Below, piece after piece: positions 1-4,442 of a stretch of DNA of 5,403 bases. The position numbers and the translations under genes are program-made. The stretch is from NCBI GenBank assembly GCA_025999935.1, contig BNXY01000100.1:1-5403 (forward strand), given 5' to 3'. Origin of the DNA: Bacteroidia bacterium (GTDB taxonomy: Bacteria > Bacteroidota > Bacteroidia > Bacteroidales > Azobacteroidaceae). Position 1 is the first letter of the stretch; every line of letters begins with the position of its first letter. The notes under the pieces are model-generated. The model made no database searches. It had not been told where the DNA came from and saw only the letters and a list, made by a program, of their open reading frames with translations.

Positions 1-292
1 TATCCAAAATATCTTTTTCAATCTTGTCTATTTCCGCCCATACTTTTTCACGGTCTTCCAATTCAAGCTCTTCGATGCCGGATTTCAGCTCGACGATTTT
101 GGCTTTTTCTTCGCTGACCGTATCTTCTAATTTTTGCTTAACTGCTTCCGTACGAGCGCGTAATTCGTCATTCGACAATCGCTCAATTTCCGGATAAGCT
201 GCTTGAATCCTTTTGACAAAAGGATCGATTTCTCTTAAATCTCGTTGGGATTTGTTCCCAAACATTTTTGATAAAATATCGTTAAAACCCAT
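1..292 (-). CDS. secA: Preprotein translocase ATPase SecA, N-terminal fragment
   Basis: SecA is the cytoplasmic ATPase motor that pushes unfolded preproteins through SecYEG. Only the first 97 codons are present; the gene leaves the window at its left edge, and Bacteroidota SecA proteins are about 1,100 residues. The reading starts MGFNDILSKMFGNKSQRD and continues with IQAAYPEIERLSNDELRART, the conserved start of the SecA N-terminal region. It is followed by a charged, probably helical stretch (about residues 50-97, rich in Glu and Lys), which I recall as an insertion of Bacteroidota SecA. The ATG at 290-292 is the natural start because the family begins at MGF. The leader is A-rich with no Shine-Dalgarno sequence, as is usual in this phylum. 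It lies 32 nt behind the phosphatase-like gene on the same strand, so it is probably the third gene of one transcript. Identity is from recognition of the N-terminus, not from the missing motor domain. Confidence 0.93.
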   Translation of the reverse strand, partial: MGFNDILSKMFGNKSQRDLREIDPFVKRIQAAYPEIERLSNDELRARTEAVKQKLEDTVSEEKAKIVELKSGIEELELEDREKVWAEIDKIEKDILD

Positions 293-324
293 AATTATAA
301 TTTTTCTTTTTTAATTTTCTTTTT

Positions 325-1896
325 TTATTTAATAAACTCTTGTAGTGGGGCGTCTTTGCTTGCATTCGGCGGCCGGATTCGCATGATGAATGCCAGCGTA
401 GGTGCAATTTCCGTTGCTTTTACTATCCGGAAAATATTTTCTTTCGGGATATTATTTCCAAAAATATACAAAGGCGACAGCACCGAATTGTTTCTTGTAT
501 AATTGTTTTTATTTATCTGATCTTCATGTACAATTACCCAGCCCGGCTGGAGTTCGAGGAATAAATCGCCGCTGATTTTTTTGTTCATTCCTCGGCGAAA
601 TTCCACAGATCTGCCGGTATCGTCCACCAACCATTGCCCAGCTGTAGTCACTTCCTGTATGCCGCTGAATTGCGCAATGAAATCGGCCGATTTCCGCAAA
701 ATTTCGTTCCAATCTATTTTTTCGTTCTCAATCAACTTTTTATTCAGATAGATTTGCTCGTTGTAATAACCTGTTACCCAATTACCTGAACCATAAATCG
801 CCATCAGGTACATGTTGAGCAAAGCGGTGCAGCGGTTCGGGAAAAACTCGCCCGCGGGACTAAACCCAACCGGAAGTTTTGTGGCCGAATCAAAATAACC
901 GCTGGAAGTAAGTACGACCAACACATTTTTCAGGCCGACTTTCTTTTCCGCCAAATCCAGCAAGCGCTCAATCTCTTTATCCAAACGGTAATAAATATCC
1001 TGAATTTCCCAGCCAAATTCTTCCGGTTGAGCGCTTAAATTGTAATTTCCGGCATAATAAGTCAAGGCTAAAACACAAGGATAGATTCTTTTACCCAAAT
1101 CCGCATATTCAAAAAAAGTGGCGGCTAAATTGGTCACTTCCGTATTGATATACGGCGATTGTTTTATTTTCAGGAATTTATCTTTATCATTTTTAGAAAA
1201 TGTATGTTTAAAAGGAAGGGCGCTTTTCGTATATGAAAAACCATTATAAGCCGCTAAGGCAGGTGTCCAGATTTTTTCCGGACTATTTCCGATAACCTGA
1301 TTGGTGTTGTAGCGGTCCACATACCAAGGGATATCTTTGTAATAAGTGGTAGTCGCCCATTTTCCGTTATAATCGTCCAACCAGAAAGCGGCATTGGCAT
1401 ATTTTCCTGCCGAAAGGATGGCTTCTTCCGCATGAGGAGCTATTGCGTAAACATCCGATTTCCCTTCCGTTGCGATTTTCAACTCGTCGCCAAAAGTAGA
1501 ACTTAACAGCGCCAATGGCGAAAAACGGTCGGTGGTGTAATTTCCTATATAGGTATTATCATAAACCGTCGAAATTTCCCGTTTGGATTCAAAATCATAT
1601 TTTTTGTCGGCAACAATTCCATGATAATAAGGATAAGCGCCGGTATAAATTGTAGCAATAGAAGCCGCCCTGCCTATGTTTGGAAAGCCAAAATCGACCC
1701 GGTGGTAAGCCAATCCGCCATTCATCAGGCGTTTAAAACCTTTTTCCCCGAATGTCGGACTGAAATATTGCAAATAGTCTTCCCTCAATTGATCCACAAC
1801 AATGCTGATAACCAACTTGGGTGTCTCAGCGGTTTGTTGCGCCTGCAATCCGGTCACAGACAGAAATGCTATAAGAGAAGAGAGCCATTTATTCAT
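325..1896 (-). CDS. Exported alkaline-phosphatase-superfamily (PafA/NPP-like) protein, probable pseudoenzyme
   Basis: Full-length protein of 523 residues with a signal peptide (residues 1 to about 20, GLQAQ at the cut region), so periplasmic. The fold signature of PafA/nucleotide pyrophosphatase enzymes is clear: VVDQLREDYL (31-42), IATIYTGAYPYYHGIV (80-95), AILSAGKYANAAFW (159-172), YRLDKEIERLL (303-313), VLVVLTSSG (325-333), SPLYIFG (474-480) and EIAPTLA (496-502). Aligned by eye to the family, only the first metal ligand, Asp35, remains. The nucleophile Thr position is Arg76, the conserved Asn is Asp97, the Lys/Arg pair of PafA is His155/Glu157, the metal Asp and His of the TDxxGH motif are Tyr280 and Asn284, the Asp-His of TADHG is Ser332-Gly333, and the last His is about Leu473. 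The frame is intact, so the protein is probably made but not catalytic. It lies 11 nt after lnb and 32 nt before secA. A role in export, lipoprotein handling or binding of a phosphorylated ligand is a guess from context. Confidence 0.85.
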   Translation of the reverse strand: MNKWLSSLIAFLSVTGLQAQQTAETPKLVISIVVDQLREDYLQYFSPTFGEKGFKRLMNGGLAYHRVDFGFPNIGRAASIATIYTGAYPYYHGIVADKKYDFESKREISTVYDNTYIGNYTTDRFSPLALLSSTFGDELKIATEGKSDVYAIAPHAEEAILSAGKYANAAFWLDDYNGKWATTTYYKDIPWYVDRYNTNQVIGNSPEKIWTPALAAYNGFSYTKSALPFKHTFSKNDKDKFLKIKQSPYINTEVTNLAATFFEYADLGKRIYPCVLALTYYAGNYNLSAQPEEFGWEIQDIYYRLDKEIERLLDLAEKKVGLKNVLVVLTSSGYFDSATKLPVGFSPAGEFFPNRCTALLNMYLMAIYGSGNWVTGYYNEQIYLNKKLIENEKIDWNEILRKSADFIAQFSGIQEVTTAGQWLVDDTGRSVEFRRGMNKKISGDLFLELQPGWVIVHEDQINKNNYTRNNSVLSPLYIFGNNIPKENIFRIVKATEIAPTLAFIMRIRPPNASKDAPLQEFIK

Positions 1897-1905
1897 AAAA
1901 AATAA

Positions 1906-1994
1906 GTTTAATGTTTCATGTTTAATGTTTCATGTTTTGAGTTTAATATTTTGGCGACTAAGCTTAAACCCGAAACCTGAAACTTTAAATTTTT
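1906..1994. repeat. Short tandem and degenerate repeats at the lnb 3' end
   Basis: A 14-bp unit, GTTTAATGTTTCAT, occurs twice head to tail at 1906-1919 and 1920-1933. A degraded third part follows at 1934-1947 (GTTTTGAGTTTAAT), and a related block containing AAACCCGAAACCTGAAAC lies at about 1967-1984. On the minus strand these read as repeated ATGAAACATTAAAC and GTTTCAGGTTTCGGG units. From memory, short repeats of this kind, which give peptides such as KFQVSG and KHETLN, are scattered between genes in many Bacteroidota genomes; their function is unknown to me. Here they form the last part of lnb and the 11-nt gap to the next gene. The tandem copies are certain; membership of a genome-wide family is inference. 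Confidence 0.75.
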
Positions 1995-3137
1995 TCCCGA
2001 AATTATCCATAAACAGAGGATAAACGGAATACAAGCCGGGTTCAATTCCTGTGGAATCCAATGCCAACCCAACAAAAAACCGGACAAAAGTACAAAATTT
2101 ATGCCATGATACCAACGAAATAGGGGATAAGATTTTTTTAATAGGAATCCGACGAAGCCGATAAGATGCAAAGGATGCAACCAAAGTATGTTCCAATTGG
2201 GACTTGTACAAGGATGAATCGAGAAAAAACAGATGGTTGCGACGAGGCATCCGCCGATTCCGGCAACGAAAAATAAAAGGGCGAAAGGCAAACGAAAACG
2301 GCGTTTTGTGATGTATCCAACAATGACTAAAGTCATATAAATCAGAAAAATAATGGAAGCGATAAGAAGCGGAGAATCCCAGAATGCTAATTGAGAAACT
2401 TCGTCGTCCGACGATTGTAGGATGACTTTGGAAGATACAACCAACGGAAATTCTGCTCCATTGGGCGCAATCACAGCGGCTTGTTCCAAGGCGTCCATTA
2501 ATTTTTCTGGCAAAAATAATTCCTGACGGATGGATATTAAAGAATCTGCTCCGCTTCCGATAAGGAGATCGATTCCAAAAGTCATCCAAGGATAAGGGTT
2601 GGTACAGGAATGAATCAAATCCCGGAAAGTAGTTTTCTCTGTTTGAACAGGATAAGCCAATTTTCCTCCGCAGCATTTTTCAATGATATCGCGGGGACGA
2701 GTGGTGCAATTATCAAACAAAAAATTGTAGCGATAATTTCTGTTTTCCGGTTTCAAATTCAGGGCAATCATCTGAATGAAAGCCGCTTTATTTTCATTGG
2801 GAATGGATAAAATTTGTTCGGTAATGGTCGTATTTTTCCACGAATATTCCAGAAAGAACGAACTATAATCCATAGTGGTAAAATAATAATCGGTTTCTCC
2901 TTTCACAAAATGAAAGAGGAAATTCGGAGCGTGGGAGTCAAACATGCCCCAGTTCAAGACTATATCTGTATTATTGGACGGATCGTACAATCGCAGAGCT
3001 GTATGCCCATAAATGGTATAAACCGCAATCGAACTGGGTTTTACTGTTAACAAGCTTACTTGAAGATTGTCGTAAGACTGCGCTTTTGCAAGGGAAAAGG
3101 ATGTTATCAATAAAAGAGAAAAAAGGAAATGTTTCAC
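1908..3137 (-). CDS. lnb: DUF4105 / Lnb-type lipoprotein N-acyltransferase
   Basis: Protein of 409 residues: signal sequence or first membrane segment (1-20), a periplasmic domain (about 21-250), then about five hydrophobic segments (roughly 256-274, 283-304, 317-333, 344-360, 367-381). The periplasmic part has the DUF4105 (Lnb N-terminal domain) hallmarks: YTIYGHTALRL (40-50), LNWGMFD (61-67), a YNFLFDNCTTRPRD block (137-150). His45 and Cys144 are the likely catalytic pair, by analogy with papain-like folds. In Bacteroides this family has been described as the enzyme that N-acylates the N-terminal cysteine of lipoproteins. The start is GTG (3135-3137): an in-frame stop lies at 3153-3155 and no ATG lies between. 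It begins 5 nt after the stop of a HEPN-like remnant and ends 11 nt before the phosphatase-like gene. The last ~27 residues (383-409) come from short repeats and are unlikely to belong to the ancestral enzyme. The family call is firm; the exact reaction is transferred knowledge. Confidence 0.82.
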   Translation of the reverse strand: MKHFLFSLLLITSFSLAKAQSYDNLQVSLLTVKPSSIAVYTIYGHTALRLYDPSNNTDIVLNWGMFDSHAPNFLFHFVKGETDYYFTTMDYSSFFLEYSWKNTTITEQILSIPNENKAAFIQMIALNLKPENRNYRYNFLFDNCTTRPRDIIEKCCGGKLAYPVQTEKTTFRDLIHSCTNPYPWMTFGIDLLIGSGADSLISIRQELFLPEKLMDALEQAAVIAPNGAEFPLVVSSKVILQSSDDEVSQLAFWDSPLLIASIIFLIYMTLVIVGYITKRRFRLPFALLFFVAGIGGCLVATICFFSIHPCTSPNWNILWLHPLHLIGFVGFLLKKSYPLFRWYHGINFVLLSGFLLGWHWIPQELNPACIPFILCLWIISGKNLKFQVSGLSLVAKILNSKHETLNMKH

Positions 3138-3142
3138 CGGAA

Positions 3143-3208
3143 TTAAATTGTTTTAATTAAATTTTCAATTGTTTTTATGAAATCAACGGCTTGAGGATAC
3201 AAATCCAT
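3143..3208 (-). pseudogene. Possible C-terminal remnant of a HEPN-domain protein
   Basis: A 21-codon frame, shifted relative to the nucleotidyltransferase fragment, runs from the break point to TAA at 3143-3145. It reads MDLYPQAVDFIKTIENLIK and then Thr-Ile. The pattern LYPQAVDFIKTIENLI resembles the last helix of HEPN proteins paired with MNT nucleotidyltransferases, where an LxPxAxxFIxxIExLI-like ending is common in my memory. In the same frame a TAG sits just upstream (about 3212-3214), so the frame is open only downstream of the break near 3209. The catalytic RxxxxH of HEPN RNases would be in the missing part, so no toxin activity is possible. The piece is short and chance similarity cannot be excluded. 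Its TAA lies 5 nt from the lnb start, as expected if the whole module once sat directly upstream of lnb. Confidence 0.45.
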
Positions 3209-3350
3209 TATCTACCAGAATGAGAATATCAATATCGCTATCGGGACGGGCATCGCCGCGCGCTTCACTTCCATAGAGGATGGTCGTAGCGTCCGGCGCT
3301 ACTTGCTGAAGAATAAGTTTCAATGCCTGAACTATTTCCGGTCGTCTCAT
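3183..3350 (-). pseudogene. Truncated MNT-type nucleotidyltransferase (MntA-like antitoxin remnant)
   Basis: An ATG at 3348-3350 opens a 55-codon frame ending at TGA (3183-3185). Residues 23-46 carry the minimal nucleotidyltransferase signature: LYGSEARGD (25-33), then RPDSDIDILILV (35-46), with the GS motif at 27-28 and the metal-binding Asp39 and Asp41. Complete MNT proteins of this type are about 100 residues, so the second half is missing. The reading turns into unrelated residues right after Asp47-Asn48. In the family, proteins of this kind are antitoxins that adenylylate a HEPN-domain RNase encoded next to them. A second frame starting at the break resembles the end of such a HEPN protein, so an internal deletion probably removed the rest of both genes. 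It could still make a short peptide, since promoter and start are intact. The domain call is firm; the antitoxin role is inference. Confidence 0.75.
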
Positions 3351-3378
3351 GATTGTATCTGTTTATTTTTTGACAATA

Positions 3379-3409
3379 CAAAGGTATATCTTTTTTACAA
3401 TAAACCAAT
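3379..3409 (-). promoter_or_regulatory. Bacteroidales-type promoter upstream of the MNT remnant and the lnb operon
   Basis: Read on the minus strand, TACCTTTG (3386-3379) is an exact match to the TAnnTTTG -7 element of the Bacteroidota primary sigma factor. ATTG at 3409-3406, 19 nt further upstream, is a three-of-four match to the TTTG -33 element. Transcription would start near 3373, about 23 nt before the ATG of the nucleotidyltransferase remnant. I see no exact promoter match between this site and lnb, so it may also drive lnb, the phosphatase-like gene and secA. Confidence 0.6.
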
Positions 3410-3431
3410 ACTAATATTTATAATAAATGAT

Positions 3432-3439
3432 TACCTTTG
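3432..3439 (+). promoter_or_regulatory. Candidate -7 element of the nitroreductase promoter
   Basis: TACCTTTG matches TAnnTTTG exactly and lies 42 nt before the ATG of the nitroreductase, a usual leader length. It is the same octamer as the divergent -7 element at 3386-3379. No good TTTG -33 box is visible 17-23 nt upstream, so this promoter may be weak or need an activator. Confidence 0.5.
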
Positions 3440-3481
3440 TCGAGAAATCTAAAAAAATTGTAAACTAAAATTACTTAAATC

Positions 3482-4081
3482 ATGAACAAATTAATTTTAA
3501 CATTTGTATCTGTATGTTTTTGTTTGTCTTGCACAGCGCAGGATATTCAGTTACCCACTCCCAAAAAAACCGGAGGAAAACCTTTAATGGACGCTTTGAA
3601 CGCTCGCCAAAGCAACCGTGAATATTCCGACAAGGAATTAAGCTTGCAGACTTTATCCGACTTGGTTTGGGCAGCTTATGGATTTAATCGCGAAGATAAA
3701 AGGACGGCGCCTTCTTCGCAAGACAAGCAAGAAATAGACCTTTATGTTTCTTTGAAAACGGGTATTTATTTTTACGATGGCAAAGCGCAAAAATTGATTC
3801 TGAAGGCCAAGGGAAATCATCAGGCGACAACCGGCAGACAAGCTTTTGTGGAAATAGCTCCGGTCAATTTTGTTTTTGTTGCCAACTTGGATAAAAATTC
3901 TCGCGATGCCGCTTTGATTGACTGTGGATTTATTTCGCAAAATATTTATCTTTTTTGCGCTTCCGAAAATTTAAACAGCGTTGTACGCGGTTCGTATGAT
4001 AAAGAAGGCTTGCAGAGTTTGTTGAAATTAACTGAAAAACAGGAAGTTTTGTTGACGCAGACGGTAGGTTATCCGAAATAA
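3482..4081 (+). CDS. Exported SagB-type nitroreductase family protein
   Basis: A 199-residue flavoprotein of the nitroreductase superfamily, SagB/ThcOx branch; such proteins bind FMN and move electrons from NAD(P)H or act as oxidases on varied substrates. Visible motifs: ARQSNREYSD (41-50) with the R-x-S-x-R phosphate-binding pattern (Arg42, Ser44, Arg46), LSDLVWAAYGFNRED (58-72), TAPSSQDKQEIDLYV (75-89), IAPVNFVFVA (125-134), DCGFISQNIYLFCASENL (147-164) and the C-terminal VGYPK. Length is normal for the exported Bacteroidales subgroup. The N-terminus is hydrophobic (4-16). Cys17 could be lipidated, though the -3 residue is Cys14 rather than Leu; cutting after Ala19 (CTA before QD) by signal peptidase I is equally possible. 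It stands alone on the plus strand, divergent from the MNT remnant and convergent with the proposed small RNA. The substrate is unknown; a periplasmic flavin enzyme would need its FMN loaded outside the cytoplasm or a different export route. Confidence 0.88.
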   Translation: MNKLILTFVSVCFCLSCTAQDIQLPTPKKTGGKPLMDALNARQSNREYSDKELSLQTLSDLVWAAYGFNREDKRTAPSSQDKQEIDLYVSLKTGIYFYDGKAQKLILKAKGNHQATTGRQAFVEIAPVNFVFVANLDKNSRDAALIDCGFISQNIYLFCASENLNSVVRGSYDKEGLQSLLKLTEKQEVLLTQTVGYPK

Positions 4082-4083
4082 AT

Positions 4084-4099
4084 AAAAAAAGCCGCACAC
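4084..4099 (-). terminator. Terminal stem strand plus U7 run ending the predicted small RNA
   Basis: On the minus strand GTGTGCGGC runs straight into seven T (4090-4084), followed by ATT and further T-rich sequence. The GC-rich strand pairs with the RNA's 5' end (4263-4253), not with a local arm, so termination would depend on closure of the whole rod. The U-run lies only 2 nt beyond the nitroreductase stop codon on the other strand. Confidence 0.55.
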
Positions 4100-4301
4100 G
4101 TGGATATGTAAAACTCCGTATGACAGGATTTGAGTGCTTTACCGTATTTGTAATCCGCTGAGTATAAAACTTAACCCGAAGGTCGCGGCCCGCCATTCCC
4201 GGTATAGCTTGTCTCGGAATTGTGTTATTTTTGATGAGTTTTCCAATCGACAATATGCGGCTTATATCTTCAATAAAATGCTATTCATCTCGCTTGATGT
4301 T
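4084..4301 (-). ncRNA. Predicted small RNA with rod-like fold, 6S-like architecture
   Basis: This otherwise gene-free stretch has a full Bacteroidales promoter upstream and a U7 run (4090-4084) at its end. Between them the minus-strand RNA can form a long interrupted hairpin. The ends pair over 11 bp: AAGCCGCAUAU (4263-4253) with GUGUGCGGCUU (4099-4089), including two G-U pairs. A symmetric 10 x 10 nt internal loop follows, then AAAACUC (4242-4236) with GAGUUUU (4116-4110). Next comes a large A/C-rich 5' loop (about 4235-4218), GACA/UGUC (4213-4210 with 4125-4122), then GCUAUACCG (4208-4200) with CGGUAAAGC (4144-4136), 8 of 9 paired. At the tip, CCGC (4188-4185) pairs with GCGG (4158-4155), enclosing a hairpin GACC-UUCG-GGUU (4184-4173) with a stable UUCG loop. 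A rod of about 175 nt with a one-sided central bubble resembles 6S RNA, the RNA polymerase-binding regulator, but I do not recognise the sequence. Folding was done by eye. Confidence 0.6.
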
Positions 4302-4306
4302 ATATG

Positions 4307-4338
4307 CAAATGTAGGTATTAAATAAATACCGCCCAAA
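4307..4338 (-). promoter_or_regulatory. Strong Bacteroidales-type promoter for the predicted small RNA
   Basis: On the minus strand TTTG (4338-4335) and TACATTTG (4314-4307) are exact -33 and -7 elements, 20 nt apart, the preferred spacing in Bacteroides. It is the only promoter in the window with both elements perfect. It points away from proB into the structured region, with an expected transcription start near 4299-4303. No plausible protein-coding gene lies downstream on this strand before 4084. Confidence 0.72.
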
Positions 4339-4353
4339 TTATTTTGGTATTAA
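4315..4353. promoter_or_regulatory. GGTATTAA direct repeat, possible operator between small RNA and proB
   Basis: GGTATTAA occurs at 4315-4322 and again at 4346-4353, 31 bp apart, close to three DNA turns, so both copies face the same side. The first copy abuts the -7 box of the minus-strand promoter inside its spacer; the second lies beyond its -33 box and overlaps the candidate proB -7 element. AATACC at 4326-4331 can pair with either GGTATT, giving two mutually exclusive hairpins (loops of 5 and 14 nt). The repeats are exact; binding by a regulator is inference, and the region is AT-rich. Confidence 0.4.
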
Positions 4354-4358
4354 TTTTG
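4351..4358 (+). promoter_or_regulatory. Candidate -7 element of the proB promoter
   Basis: TAATTTTG fits TAnnTTTG and would start transcription near 4365, leaving a leader of about 78 nt before proB. No TTTG lies at the expected -33 position. The AT-rich setting makes a chance match possible, so this is only the best candidate on the plus strand. The rest of the leader (4365-4442) shows no further recognisable element. Confidence 0.35.
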
Positions 4359-4442
4359 ATTTGCAGCAGATCATTTGTCTCAGATTTAGTTATGAAATTA
4401 TCTAATCGATTGATTGATAGCAAATAATAATTTATGTTAAAA

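Noticed and set aside
1906..1994. CRISPR array
   Set aside because: The units are 14 bp, directly abutting, without spacers.
1930..2676. Long open frame of 248 codons on the minus strand inside lnb
   Set aside because: It overlaps lnb in another frame and shows no domain or signal-peptide pattern, whereas the lnb frame has clear family motifs. It is a shadow frame.
4081..4278. MITE-like element: inverted repeats AAGCCGCA/TGCGGCTT flanked by AATAAAA on both sides
   Set aside because: The flanking AATAAAA match is weak in AT-rich DNA, and the ends pair better as RNA (G-U pairs) with an external promoter and U-run. Kept only as the alternative explanation.
4084..4301. tmRNA, RNase P RNA or SRP RNA identity for the predicted small RNA
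   Set aside because: No tRNA-like end with tag frame, no RNase P conserved core, no SRP GNRA-capped Alu/S-domain motif, and the length does not fit tmRNA or RNase P.
4134..4322. Plus-strand 62-codon frame in the nitroreductase-proB spacer, and the antisense frame at 3930-4253
   Set aside because: No recognisable protein pattern, and the region is better explained as a structured RNA read from a perfect minus-strand promoter.
4392..4427. Possible 11-residue leader peptide upstream of proB (MKLSNRLIDSK)
   Set aside because: It has no proline or glutamate run expected of an attenuator and no following terminator hairpin; likely a chance ATG in frame with proB.
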